64,000 bases of DNA. Source: Bacillota bacterium (GTDB taxonomy: Bacteria > Bacillota_E > JAJZYS01 > JAJYTV01). The stretch's first letter is position 1, and every line of letters begins with the position of its first letter. Positions 26,825 through 35,189 of the stretch are shown in pieces. The DNA lies in contig JAJZVM010000015.1 in the NCBI GenBank assembly GCA_021845645.1, positions 19,349-83,348 of the forward strand. Reading direction: 5' to 3'. The notes below the pieces were generated by a model. It saw only the letters and a program-made list of their open reading frames with translations. It was not told the origin of the DNA and ran no database searches. The position numbers were made by a program, and so were the translations under genes.

Positions 26825-26861
26825 GCGGGAGTGGGACGCGGCATGGCCGCCCCGCTCCCGC
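26825..26861 (+). terminator. Hairpin after the chemotaxis receptor
   Basis: GCGGGAGTGGG pairs with CCCGCTCCCGC, with an inner stem GCGGC/GCCGC and loop ATG, 14 bases beyond the stop. It is followed by CTTCTGCGTT. Confidence 0.65.
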
Positions 26862-26971
26862 TTCTGCGTTCGGTGTGATCCGGCCTCGCAGGCCGCCGCC
26901 GGCACGCGTCCGATACCCTGGGCCGCCGCGAGGCAAGATAGGCGGGAGGGTCGCGAGAGGAGGTTTTTGCG

Positions 26972-27355
26972 TTGAAACAGGCCATGCTGATCGCCGTGAA
27001 GTTCGTCGCCGTCTGGCTCGTGCTCGCCGTGATGTTCGGCGTCCTCGGCATCGTGTTCCAGCCGGTATGGCTCTACGCGGCGATCGTCACGCTGGTCGCC
27101 TACCTGATCGGAGACCTTGTCATCCTGCGCATGTACGGGAGCGCCGTCGGCGTCCTGTCGGACATCGTCCTGTCCGCCGTGACGCTCTGGGCCGCGATGT
27201 CCCTCTTGAACCCCGCGCGCGCGCAGGTCCCGACCATCTCGCTCGGCGAGGCGCTGCTGGTCGGCGTCGTGATCGGCATCGTCGAGATCTTCTACCACAT
27301 GTTCGTGCAGTCGCAGCTCCATTTCCGCCACCACCGCCACGAACCGGCGCACTGA
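26972..27355 (+). CDS. DUF2512 family four-helix membrane protein
   Basis: A 127-residue protein with four hydrophobic segments (residues about 5-28, 31-50, 58-78, 88-110) and a His-rich C-terminus. This is the layout of DUF2512 (YndM-like) proteins, which are common in spore-forming Bacillota and have no known function. TTG 26972 is preceded by GAGGAGG. It stands alone between two terminators. Confidence 0.78.
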   Translation: MKQAMLIAVKFVAVWLVLAVMFGVLGIVFQPVWLYAAIVTLVAYLIGDLVILRMYGSAVGVLSDIVLSAVTLWAAMSLLNPARAQVPTISLGEALLVGVVIGIVEIFYHMFVQSQLHFRHHRHEPAH

Positions 27356-27359
27356 TCCG

Positions 27360-27410
27360 CGCGCGACAGAGGACCCGCCGGACAGCCCACGGCGGGTCTT
27401 CCGTCGCGCG
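27360..27410. terminator. Long hairpin after the DUF2512 gene
   Basis: An outer stem CGCGCGAC/GTCGCGCG and an inner stem GACCCGCC/GGCGGGTC span 51 bases right after the stop. They are likely a terminator. Confidence 0.65.
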
Positions 27411-27471
27411 GTTGAGCGCCCGCGGACCTTGCGCTATGATTTGCATAGTGTAATCGGCGGGGGGTCCTGAG

Positions 27472-28431
27472 ATGGGCGAGGAACTGGCCGGCATCCACCA
27501 CGTGTCGGCCCTGACGGTGGACGCCGCGCGCAACGCGGCCTTCTATACAGGGAACCTGGGCATGCGCCTCGTCAAGCGCTCCGTGAACCAGGACGATCCG
27601 TACAGCTACCACCTCTTCTACGCGGACCGCTGGGGAAGTCCCGGCACCGACCTGACGTTCTTCGAGATCCCCGGCCTCGGCCGAGGAGAGCCGGGATGCG
27701 GCAGTATCTCGGGCGTTTGCCTGCGCGTGGCGGACTCGGGGGCCCTCGGCTACTGGCGGCAGCGGCTGCGGGCGCTCGGGGTCGCGGCGGGCGAGATCGG
27801 CACGATGGCCGGCCGGCCGGCGCTGCCGTTCACCGACGGCGGCGAGGGCGTGGCGGGCGGCGAGCCCTGGTCGGGCGCTGGCGTACCCAGGGAACACGGC
27901 ATCCAGGGCCTTGGACCTGTCGTGCTCACCGTCGCCCGCCTCGAGCACACGGCGGAGCTGCTCACGGGGGTGCTGGGCTTCCGCCAGGCCGGCAGCTACC
28001 CATCCGACGCGCCCGGCGGGCCCGAGGTGCAGGTGTTCGCGACCGGCGAGGGCGGACCAGGGGCGGAGATCCATGTGCTGGAGCGGGCGGACCTGCCGCG
28101 GGCGCGGCTGGGCCGCGGCGGCGTGCACCATGTCGCGCTGCGCGTCAGGGACGACGAGGCGGAGGGCCGCTGGCTGCGGCGGCTCGAGGCGCATCATCTC
28201 CGGACGTCCGGCATCGTCGACCGCTACTACTTCCGCTCGATCTACGTCCGGGACCGCAGCGGCATCCTGTTCGAGCTCGCGACGGACGGCCCGGGGTTCA
28301 CCGTGGACGAACCCGAGCCCCAGCTCGGCCGAAAGCTCGCCTTGCCGCCATTCCTCGCGCCGCGGCGCGCGGAGATCGAGGCTCGTCTGCACCCGCTCGA
28401 GATCCCGACCGCCGAGGAACGGACCAGGTAG
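27472..28431 (+). CDS. Ring-cleaving dioxygenase of the glyoxalase (MhqO-like) family
   Basis: A 319-residue protein with two vicinal-oxygen-chelate repeats: GIHHVSALTVDAARNAAFYT (residues 7-26, with the first metal His) and GVHHVALRVRDDEAEGRW in the second half. The metal Glu is in SGILFELATDGPGF. MhqO-type enzymes of Bacillus open hydroquinone or catechol-like rings and are induced by quinone stress through MhqR. No MhqR gene is adjacent. A short palindrome CTATG-N5-CATAG at 27434-27448 lies in the promoter region. Confidence 0.87.
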   Translation: MGEELAGIHHVSALTVDAARNAAFYTGNLGMRLVKRSVNQDDPYSYHLFYADRWGSPGTDLTFFEIPGLGRGEPGCGSISGVCLRVADSGALGYWRQRLRALGVAAGEIGTMAGRPALPFTDGGEGVAGGEPWSGAGVPREHGIQGLGPVVLTVARLEHTAELLTGVLGFRQAGSYPSDAPGGPEVQVFATGEGGPGAEIHVLERADLPRARLGRGGVHHVALRVRDDEAEGRWLRRLEAHHLRTSGIVDRYYFRSIYVRDRSGILFELATDGPGFTVDEPEPQLGRKLALPPFLAPRRAEIEARLHPLEIPTAEERTR

Positions 28432-28472
28432 TCTTCCCCCGGACCGGTCAAGGTACCAAACAACATGATGCA

Positions 28473-28498
28473 AGGTGCTTGACGGCCGTCAGGCACCT
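28473..28498. promoter_or_regulatory. 26-bp inverted repeat with embedded -35-like TTGACG, candidate ilv-leu promoter/operator
   Basis: AGGTGCTTGACGG and CCGTCAGGCACCT abut as a near-perfect palindrome (one G-T mismatch). TTGACG (28479-28484) inside it could be a -35 box, with TGTTAT at 28500 as a weak -10. It lies about 80 bases before the riboswitch and so may be the operon promoter with an overlapping operator. It could equally be a terminator for the dioxygenase gene. Confidence 0.4.
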
Positions 28499-28568
28499 CT
28501 GTTATCGTTCGGCCTAACAACCTCCGCCGCCCGACCGGCCCCAGTGCCGCGGGCAGCAGGGACATAGA

Positions 28569-28711
28569 GTGGGAGTGTACCTAGGGTTCCGCACCCCCTC
28601 GGGGTGGTCTGGTCCGAGCGGTACAGATCCGGTAATCCCGGATACACCGCTGGCACAAAAGGCCCGGCGGCAGGTTCCACGCAAGATCCTTGCGCGGAGC
28701 GTGCGCCGGGC
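28569..28711 (+). promoter_or_regulatory. ykkC-class riboswitch aptamer, probably the ppGpp (subtype 2a) type
   Basis: The signature elements of ykkC RNAs appear in order: CTAGGGTTCCG (28581-28591), a hairpin ACCCC-CTC-GGGGT (28593-28605), CTGGTCCGAG (28609-28618), a long arm AGCGGT..ATCCGG/CCGGAT..ACCGCT (28617-28651) and ACAAAAGGCCCGG (28655-28667). A closing P1 helix pairs GTGGGA (28569-28574) with TTCCAC (28675-28680). Downstream, CGCCGGGC (28704-28711) can pair either with GCCCGGCG (28662-28669) or with CCCGGCG (28721-28727), a possible switch. ppGpp-binding ykkC RNAs are known before branched-chain amino acid genes, which favours that subtype; PRPP or guanidine binding cannot be excluded by eye. 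Confidence 0.82.
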
Positions 28712-28740
28712 GTTTGCATACCCGGCGGCGCGATAGACGT

Positions 28741-29005
28741 TGCGATGACGGGAAGCGCTCCTGGTCCCTGCGGGCAAGAGAGAGCCGGCCTCGGCTGAAA
28801 GCCGGACCTGCAGGACGCGGAGCCACTCATCCCGGAGCAGTCCTCTGAACGGACCGGCTTGTGATGCCGGAGACAAGTAGGCGGACCGGCGGACAAAAGC
28901 CGATACACGTGACAAAGGCCGATCGGGTGCCCCATGGGCCCGGCAGGTGAACAAGGTGGTACCGCGACATCAGCTCGCCCTTGCGGCAGGGCTGATGTCC
29001 TTTTT
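28741..29005 (+). promoter_or_regulatory. T-box leader for uncharged tRNA-Leu, controlling the ilv-leu operon
   Basis: Stem I begins with GATGACGGGAAG (about 28744), has the AGAGAG element (about 28788) and a terminal loop region GGCTGAAAGCC. It returns to a specifier loop with CTC at 28826-28828 followed by A, i.e. a leucine codon. The T-box sequence AAGGTGGTACCGCG is at 28953-28966; its TGGT would pair with the tRNA end, and T matches the A discriminator of tRNA-Leu. The Bacillus ilv-leu leader is also a CUC leucine T box. Low charged tRNA-Leu should favour the antiterminator and expression. Confidence 0.93.
28966..29005 (+). terminator. T-box intrinsic terminator
   Basis: GACATCAGC (28966-28974) pairs with GCTGATGTC (28991-28999), followed by CTTTTT. 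Its 5' arm overlaps the end of the T-box sequence, so terminator and antiterminator exclude each other. Confidence 0.93.
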
Positions 29006-29037
29006 CATACCCCGGATGCGGCAAGGGAGGAAAGACC

Positions 29038-29565
29038 GTGGACTTCACGCTCGGCATCCTGGTCGACAACGAGGCGGGAGTGCTTGCCCGGGTCGCGAGC
29101 CTGTTCAGCCGCCGCAGCTACAACATCCAGAGTCTCGCCGTCGGCCCGACGGAGGAGCCGGGGACGTCCTGGATCACCCTGCGCGCCGTCGGGGACGACG
29201 CGGTGCGCGAGCAGATGCAGCGCCAGCTCGACAAGCTCGTCGAGGTCTGCGCCGTCTACCACATGGCGGACGGCGTGTCGGTGGAGCGGGAGCTGGCGCT
29301 GATCAAGGTGCGGACGGGCGAGCGCCGGCCCGAGGTCCTGCAGATCGCCCAGACCTTCCGGGCGTCGGTCGTCGACGTCGCGCCGAGCACCGTCGTGCTC
29401 GAGACGACCGGCGACAGCGCCAAGGTACAGGCCCTGCTGGAGGTCATGGCCGAGTTCGGCGTGCTGGAGGTGGCGCGCACCGGGCCGGTGGCGATGCTGC
29501 GTGGCGCGGACGTGCTGTCGGAGGCGCAGGGCGGTCCCCGCTCGCCGCCGGCGGCGGAGGCCTAG
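29038..29565 (+). CDS. ilvN: Acetolactate synthase small (regulatory) subunit
   Basis: A 175-residue protein with an N-terminal ACT domain ([31 protein letters not shown]) and the ALS_ss_C domain. It gives valine feedback control and full activity to the IlvB large subunit. Here it opens the operon while ilvB is seven genes downstream, an unusual separation; the two subunits are normally adjacent. GTG 29038 follows GGGAGG and lies 33 bases after the T-box terminator. Confidence 0.93.
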   Translation: MDFTLGILVDNEAGVLARVASLFSRRSYNIQSLAVGPTEEPGTSWITLRAVGDDAVREQMQRQLDKLVEVCAVYHMADGVSVERELALIKVRTGERRPEVLQIAQTFRASVVDVAPSTVVLETTGDSAKVQALLEVMAEFGVLEVARTGPVAMLRGADVLSEAQGGPRSPPAAEA

Positions 29566-29603
29566 ACGGGACAGGTGGCAGACAGCAGAAGGAGGCGCCA
29601 AGG

Positions 29604-30638
29604 ATGGCCAGGATCTTCTACGACCGGGATGCGGACCCGAGTGCCCTTGCGGGGCAGGTGATCGCGGTGATCGGCTACGGCAGCCAGGGCCACGCCCAGG
29701 CGCAGAACCTGCGCGACCGCGGCATGCAGGTCATCGTCGGCCTGAGGCCCGGACGGAGCCGGGACCAGGCGCAGGCGGACGGCTTTGCGGTCTACACGGT
29801 GCGCGAGGCGGCGGCGCAGGCGGACGTCGTGCACGTCCTGCTGCCCGACGAGCGTCAGCGCGACGTGTTCGCGGCCGAGATCGCGCCGGAGCTCAGGCCC
29901 GGCATGGCCCTCAGCTTCTCGCACGGCTTCAACATCCACTACGGCCAGGTAGTGCCGCCCAAGGACGTCGACGTCTTCATGGTGGCGCCGAAGGCCCCTG
30001 GCCACCAGTTCCGCCGCCGCTTCCAGGAGGGGGCGTCCGTGCCCGGGCTGCTCGCCGTGGCCCAGGACGCCACGGGTACCGCCCACAGGCGCGGCCTCGC
30101 CTTTGCCTGGGGCATCGGCTGCACCGGCGCTGGCGTCATCGAGACGACCTTCCAGGAGGAGACCGAGTCCGACCTCTTCGGCGAGCAGACGGTGCTCTGC
30201 GGCGGCGTGACGCAGCTCGTCAAGTACGGCTTCGAGACGCTCACAGAGTCCGGCTACCAGCCGGAGATCGCGTTCTTCGAGGTGATGAACGAGCTCAAGC
30301 TGATCGTCGACCTGATGTACGAGGGTGGCCTGAGCTGGATGCGCTACTCGATCTCGGACACGGCGGAGTACGGCGACATGACGCGTGGACCCGAGGTGAT
30401 CGACGCGCACGTCAAGGACAACATGCGCCGCGTCCTGCGGGCGATCCAGGACGGCAGCTTCGCGCGCGACTGGATCCTCGAGAACCAGGCGGGCCGCCCC
30501 GTCTACAACGCCCGGCGCCGCCAGGAGCGCAGCCACCCGCTCGAGCAGGTGGGGCGCGAGCTCAGGGCGATGATGCCGTGGCTTCAGAGCCGCGTGCCGC
30601 CCGACATGGAGGAGAGCGCCGAACAGGCGAAGCGCTAG
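29604..30638 (+). CDS. ilvC: Ketol-acid reductoisomerase
   Basis: A 344-residue class I enzyme, the usual length. NADPH motif [18 protein letters not shown] begins near residue 21. Catalytic metal ligands are in [17 protein letters not shown] and [19 protein letters not shown]. It converts acetolactate or acetohydroxybutyrate to dihydroxyacids. The loop after the Rossmann motif reads LRPGRSR, with Arg and Ser suited to the NADPH phosphate. ATG 29604 follows AGAAGGAGG. Confidence 0.95.
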   Translation: MARIFYDRDADPSALAGQVIAVIGYGSQGHAQAQNLRDRGMQVIVGLRPGRSRDQAQADGFAVYTVREAAAQADVVHVLLPDERQRDVFAAEIAPELRPGMALSFSHGFNIHYGQVVPPKDVDVFMVAPKAPGHQFRRRFQEGASVPGLLAVAQDATGTAHRRGLAFAWGIGCTGAGVIETTFQEETESDLFGEQTVLCGGVTQLVKYGFETLTESGYQPEIAFFEVMNELKLIVDLMYEGGLSWMRYSISDTAEYGDMTRGPEVIDAHVKDNMRRVLRAIQDGSFARDWILENQAGRPVYNARRRQERSHPLEQVGRELRAMMPWLQSRVPPDMEESAEQAKR

Positions 30639-30671
30639 CGTCCCGGGACCAGGAAGGGAGCGTGGCAGGCG

Positions 30672-32225
30672 ATGCGTCGCATCCGGATCTTCGACACGAC
30701 ATTGCGCGACGGCGAGCAGTCTCCCGGCGTCAACCTGATGCCGCAGGAGAAGATCGAGATCGCCCGCCAGCTCGAGCTGCTCGGCGTCGACATCATCGAG
30801 GCCGGCTTCCCCATCACGTCCGACGGGGACCTGCAGGCGGTGCGGCAGATCGCGCGGGAGGTGCGCGCGCCCGCCGTCGCGGCCTTGGCGCGGACGCACG
30901 AGCAGGACATCGCGGCCGCGGCGCGGGCGCTCGAGGGGGCGAACCACCCCCGCATCCACCTCTTCACGTCGTTCTCGCCCGTCCACCTGAGCCACATGCT
31001 GCGCAAGTCCGAGGAGGAGGTCATCGCGATGAGCGTCGCCGCCATCGCGCTGGCCAGGCGCTACGTCGACGACGTCGAGTTCTCCGGCCAGGACGCGATG
31101 CGCTCGGACCCCGCCTTCGTGCTGCGGGCGATCGCCGCGGCCATCGCCGCCGGCGCGACGACGATCAACATCCCTGACACGGTAGGCTACACGACCCCGG
31201 AGGAGTACGGCGCGCTGATCCGCAGGGTGCGCCGGGAGGTGCCCGGCGCGGCGGAGGTCGTGATCTCGGTGCACTGCCACGACGACCTCGGCCTCGCCGT
31301 CGCGAACACCCTGGCGGGGCTCCAGGCGGGAGCCGACCAGTGCGAGGTGGCGGTGAACGGCATCGGCGAGCGCGCGGGCAACACCTCGCTCGAGGAGGTG
31401 GCGATGGCCCTGAGGACGCGCCAGGATGTCTTCTCTATGGAGACCGGCATCGTGCCGGGCGAGATCGGTCGCACGAGCCGGCTCGTCAGCCGTCTCACCG
31501 GCATGGCCGTCCAGCCGAACAAGGCCATCGTGGGCCAGAACGCCTTCGCGCACGAGGCGGGCATCCACCAGGACGGCGTCCTCAAGGAGCGCACGACCTA
31601 CGAGATCATGGACCCGCAGGAGATCGGCCAGGGCCCCTCTCAGCTGGTGCTCGGCAAGCATTCCGGACGCCACGCCTTCTCTGAGCGCCTGAAGTCCCTC
31701 GGCTACGACCTCCCGCCCGAGCGGCAGAAGGAGCTCTTCGTCCGCTTCAAGTCGCTCACGGACCGCAAGAAGCTGATCACCGACGAGGACGTGCAGTCGC
31801 TCGTCGAGGACGAGATCTACCAGCTGCCCGAGCCCTATGTGCTGCAGCACTACCACGTGTCGAGCGCAGGCGGCGCGCCGGCGACGGCGTCGGTCGCGGT
31901 GCGCTGCGGCCCTGAGGGCGCGCCGCTGCGCCGCGAGGCGGCGGTCGCGAAGGGGCCGGTCGAAGCCGTCTACGCCGCCCTGCAGCGCGCGACGGGCATC
32001 GCGGCGGAGCTCGTCGACTACCGCCTGCGCTCCGTAGGGGGCGGGGCGGACGCGCAGGGCGAGGTGCACTGCACAGTCGCCGCGGGCGGTCTCAGGCTCG
32101 TCGGCAGCGGCGTCTCCACCGACATCCTGGAGGCGAGCGCGTTCGCCTATCTGCACGCGCTGAACAAGGCGGCCGCCCTGCAGCGGCAGTCGGGATCCGA
32201 GGCAGAGGGAGGGGAGGCCGTCTGA
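30672..32225 (+). CDS. leuA: 2-isopropylmalate synthase
   Basis: A 517-residue enzyme. The TIM-barrel start is FDTTLRDGEQSPGVNL, the metal histidines are in VISVHCHDDLGLAVANTLAG, and the linker is VLGKHSGRHAFSERLKSLGY. A C-terminal LeuA regulatory domain (about residues 390-505) should bind leucine for feedback inhibition. It commits 2-ketoisovalerate to leucine. Homocitrate and citramalate synthases are related, but the downstream leuCDB genes settle the role. Its stop TGA overlaps the leuC ATG. Confidence 0.95.
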   Translation: MRRIRIFDTTLRDGEQSPGVNLMPQEKIEIARQLELLGVDIIEAGFPITSDGDLQAVRQIAREVRAPAVAALARTHEQDIAAAARALEGANHPRIHLFTSFSPVHLSHMLRKSEEEVIAMSVAAIALARRYVDDVEFSGQDAMRSDPAFVLRAIAAAIAAGATTINIPDTVGYTTPEEYGALIRRVRREVPGAAEVVISVHCHDDLGLAVANTLAGLQAGADQCEVAVNGIGERAGNTSLEEVAMALRTRQDVFSMETGIVPGEIGRTSRLVSRLTGMAVQPNKAIVGQNAFAHEAGIHQDGVLKERTTYEIMDPQEIGQGPSQLVLGKHSGRHAFSERLKSLGYDLPPERQKELFVRFKSLTDRKKLITDEDVQSLVEDEIYQLPEPYVLQHYHVSSAGGAPATASVAVRCGPEGAPLRREAAVAKGPVEAVYAALQRATGIAAELVDYRLRSVGGGADAQGEVHCTVAAGGLRLVGSGVSTDILEASAFAYLHALNKAAALQRQSGSEAEGGEAV

Positions 32226-33502
32226 TGGCGATGACATTGGCCGAACGCATGCTCGCAGACCGGGCGGGTCTGGCCGCGGTGGAACCAGGCCAACTGGTGG
32301 AGGCGCCTCTCGACCTCGTCATGGGCAATGACATCACGGCGCCGATCGCCATCGAGGCGTTCGAGGCCGCCGGGGCCAGGCGGGTCTTCGACCCCGAGCG
32401 CATCGCGCTCGTCGCGAGCCACTTCGTGCCTGCGCGCGACATCAGCTCCGCCGACCAGGTGGGCATCATGCGGCGCTTCGCCCGCCAGCACGGCATCCGT
32501 CACTACTACCCCGAGGGGCAGGGCGGCATCGAGCACACCCTCCTGCCGGAGCGCGGCATCGTCGTGCCGGGCGACATCGTGATCGGCGCCGACTCCCACA
32601 CCTGCACCTACGGCGGCATCGGCGCCTTCGCGACAGGGGTCGGCTCGACCGACCTCGCCTATGCCATGGCCACCGGACGCACCTGGTTCAAGGTGCCGGA
32701 GTCGATGCGCATCCGCTACACCGGCCGCCGGCGCCGCTTCGTCACTGGCAAGGACCTCATCCTGCACACCATCCGCCGCATCGGAGACGACGGAGCGCTC
32801 TACCGCGCCATCGAGTTCACGGGCGACGCGGTCCCCTGCCTTTCGGTGGAGGACCGCCTGACGATGGCCAACATGACGATCGAGGCAGGCGGCAAGGTGG
32901 GCATCGCGGCCTTCGACGACGTGACCGAGGCCTACGCGCAGGGGCGCGCCCTGCGCCCGTGGCGGCGCTACGCGGCAGATCCCGGGGCCCGCTACGTCGA
33001 GGAACTCGAGGTGGACGTCGCGAGCCTCGAGCCGCAGGTGGCCTTCCCGTCGCTGCCGTCCCTGACGCGCCCGATCAGCGAGGTGGGGGACGTCGCCGTC
33101 GACCAGGTGTTCATCGGCTCCTGCACCAACGGCCGCCTCTCCGACCTGCGCGAGGCCGCCGGTATCCTGAGGGGGCGGCGCGTGCATCCCGAGACGCGCC
33201 TGATCGTCATCCCCGCGACACAGGACGTCTACATGGCCGCCCTGCGCGAGGGCCTGATCGAGGTGTTCGTCCAGGCCGGCGCCGCCGTCGCCGCCTCCAC
33301 GTGCGGCCCTTGCCTCGGCGGCCACATGGGCGTCCTCGGCAAGGGCGAGCGCTGCCTCTCCACCTCGAACCGCAACTATGTCGGCCGCATGGGCGACCGC
33401 GAGGCGGAGGTCTTCCTGGCAGGACCGGCGGTGGCCGCCGCCACGGCCGTGCGCGGCCGCATCACCGATCCCGCCGAGATGCTGCCGAAGGGGGCGGCGT
33501 GA
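32225..33502 (+). CDS. leuC: 3-isopropylmalate dehydratase large subunit
   Basis: A 425-residue aconitase-family protein of the short (archaeal/Clostridial HacA-like) type. Iron-sulfur ligands are in GSCTNGRLSDLREAA and STCGPCLGGHMG. Substrate motif GADSHTCTYGGIGAFATG is present. It pairs with LeuD encoded next and isomerises 2- to 3-isopropylmalate. Start and stop both overlap neighbours (TGATG), so translation is coupled. Confidence 0.95.
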   Translation: MAMTLAERMLADRAGLAAVEPGQLVEAPLDLVMGNDITAPIAIEAFEAAGARRVFDPERIALVASHFVPARDISSADQVGIMRRFARQHGIRHYYPEGQGGIEHTLLPERGIVVPGDIVIGADSHTCTYGGIGAFATGVGSTDLAYAMATGRTWFKVPESMRIRYTGRRRRFVTGKDLILHTIRRIGDDGALYRAIEFTGDAVPCLSVEDRLTMANMTIEAGGKVGIAAFDDVTEAYAQGRALRPWRRYAADPGARYVEELEVDVASLEPQVAFPSLPSLTRPISEVGDVAVDQVFIGSCTNGRLSDLREAAGILRGRRVHPETRLIVIPATQDVYMAALREGLIEVFVQAGAAVAASTCGPCLGGHMGVLGKGERCLSTSNRNYVGRMGDREAEVFLAGPAVAAATAVRGRITDPAEMLPKGAA

Positions 33503-34008
33503 TGGCGAGGGCCTTCTGCTACGGCGACAACGTCGACACCGACGTCATCATCCCGGCCCGCTACCTGGTGACAGGCGACCCCGCGGTGCTCGGGCGCCAC
33601 TGCCTCGAGAACCTCGACCCCCAGTTCGTGGCGCAGGTGCGGCCCGGCGACGTCGTCGTCGGCCGGCGCAACTTCGGCTGCGGCAGCTCGCGCGAGCACG
33701 CGCCGCTGTCCATCAAGGGGGCGGGGGTCTCGATGGTGATCGCGGCGTCCTTCGCCCGCATCTTCTTCCGCAACGCCATCAACATCGGCCTGCCGGTCTA
33801 CGAGTCGCCGGAGGCGGCCGAGGGCATCCGGAGCGGCGACGAGATCTCGGTCGAGGCGCAGGCCGGCGTGATCCGGAACCTCACGCGCGGCGAGGAGTAC
33901 CCCGTCCGGCCGCTGCCGCCGTTCGTGCAGCAGATCGTGACGGCGGGGGGCCTGATGGCCCGTCTGAGACTTGAGCTCGAGGGAGGGGACGGCAGTGATG
34001 GGAACTGA
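33502..34008 (+). CDS. leuD: 3-isopropylmalate dehydratase small subunit
   Basis: A 168-residue swivel-domain subunit: [17 protein letters not shown] at the start and the substrate-binding motif [19 protein letters not shown]. This is the length of the archaeal/clostridial-type small subunit that accompanies short LeuC proteins. ATG 33502 overlaps the leuC stop. Its own last 11 bases overlap leuB. Confidence 0.95.
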   Translation: MARAFCYGDNVDTDVIIPARYLVTGDPAVLGRHCLENLDPQFVAQVRPGDVVVGRRNFGCGSSREHAPLSIKGAGVSMVIAASFARIFFRNAINIGLPVYESPEAAEGIRSGDEISVEAQAGVIRNLTRGEEYPVRPLPPFVQQIVTAGGLMARLRLELEGGDGSDGN

Positions 34009-35140
34009 GGTGCGCTTCGACCTGGTACTGCTGCCGGGCGACGGCATCGGCCCCGAAGTGGTCTCCGCCGCGGAGGTCGTGCTGCGGGTGGTGCGCGAGG
34101 AGCTGCGCCGGGAGGGGATGGACCTCTCCTTGGTCCGCCACCCGATCGGCGGCGAGGCCATCGAGGAGAGCGGCAGCCCTCTGCCGCAGGCGACGCTCGA
34201 CGCGGCCTTGGGCGCGGACGCCGTCCTGCTCGGCGCCGTCGGGGGGCCGCGCTGGGACAGCCTCGGCCCTGCGGTGCGGCCCGAGGCGGGGCTGCTCGGC
34301 CTCAGGCGGGCGCTCGAAGTCTATGCGAACCTGCGCCCCGCCACCCTGCTGCCCGGCCTGCAGGGCCGCTCGCCGCTCCGCTCGGAGAGCGTCGGCGGGC
34401 TGGACATCCTCCTGGTGCGCGAGCTCACGGGCGGCGTCTACTTCGGCCAGCCGCGGGGCCGCGAGGGTACGGGGCCCAGCCGCCGCGCGGTCGACACGAT
34501 GGCCTATGCCGAAGCGGAGATCCGCCGCGTGGCGCACGTCGCCTTCCGCGCGGCGCGTAAGAGGCGGGGACGGGTCACGTCGGTCGACAAGCGCAACGTG
34601 CTCGAGACGTCGCGGCTCTGGCGCGAGGTGGTGGACGAGGTGGCCGGCGACTATCCCGACGTGGAGGTGGCACACCAGCTCGTCGACAGCATGGCGATGC
34701 TGCTCGTGCAGACGCCGAGTGCCTTTGACGTGGTGCTGGCGGAGAACATGTTCGGCGACATCCTCTCGGACGAGCTCGGCGGCATCGTCGGCAGCCTTGG
34801 CGTGATGCCGTCCGCAAGCCTCGGGGACGGCGGCCGGGGGCTCTACGAACCGGTGCACGGCTCGGCGCCGGACATCGCGGGCATGGACGCGGCGAATCCG
34901 CTCGGCGCCATCCTCTCGGTGGCGATGCTGGCGGAGCACAGCCTCGGTCTGCCCTGGGTCGCGCGCGGCATCGAGAAGGCCGTCGAGGGGGCACTCGGGC
35001 TCGGCCTGCGCACGAGGGACATCGCGACGGGCCGGCCGGGCGAGCGCATCGTCGGCACCCGCGCGATGGCCGAGGAGGTCGCGCGGCAGCTCTCCCAGGA
35101 GCTGTTCAGCCGCCAGTCCCTGAACGAGGCCTACTTCTAA
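33998..35140 (+). CDS. leuB: 3-isopropylmalate dehydrogenase
   Basis: A 380-residue beta-decarboxylating dehydrogenase. Motifs: LLPGDGIGPEVVSAAEVV, substrate arginines in ELTGGVYFGQPRGREG, SVDKRNVLETSRLWREV, metal aspartates in NMFGDILSDELGGIVGSLG and NAD motif EPVHGSAPDIAGMDAANP. The last Asp-Ile-Ala pattern is NAD-type. ATG 33998 is preceded by GGAGGGG. It completes the leucine branch (leuA-C-D-B). Confidence 0.95.
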   Translation: MGTEVRFDLVLLPGDGIGPEVVSAAEVVLRVVREELRREGMDLSLVRHPIGGEAIEESGSPLPQATLDAALGADAVLLGAVGGPRWDSLGPAVRPEAGLLGLRRALEVYANLRPATLLPGLQGRSPLRSESVGGLDILLVRELTGGVYFGQPRGREGTGPSRRAVDTMAYAEAEIRRVAHVAFRAARKRRGRVTSVDKRNVLETSRLWREVVDEVAGDYPDVEVAHQLVDSMAMLLVQTPSAFDVVLAENMFGDILSDELGGIVGSLGVMPSASLGDGGRGLYEPVHGSAPDIAGMDAANPLGAILSVAMLAEHSLGLPWVARGIEKAVEGALGLGLRTRDIATGRPGERIVGTRAMAEEVARQLSQELFSRQSLNEAYF

Positions 35141-35189
35141 CACACCGGCCGGCCGGCCGGGCAGGGATCCGGAAGGGAGGACAGGACGG

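Noticed and set aside
28604..28798. Small frame inside the ilv-leu leader as a leader peptide
   Set aside because: The bases are explained by the ykkC riboswitch and T-box stem I; there is no ribosome site.
29562..32237. An 891-codon minus-strand frame opposite ilvC and leuA
   Set aside because: ilvC and leuA are unambiguous on the plus strand; the opposite frame is compositional only.
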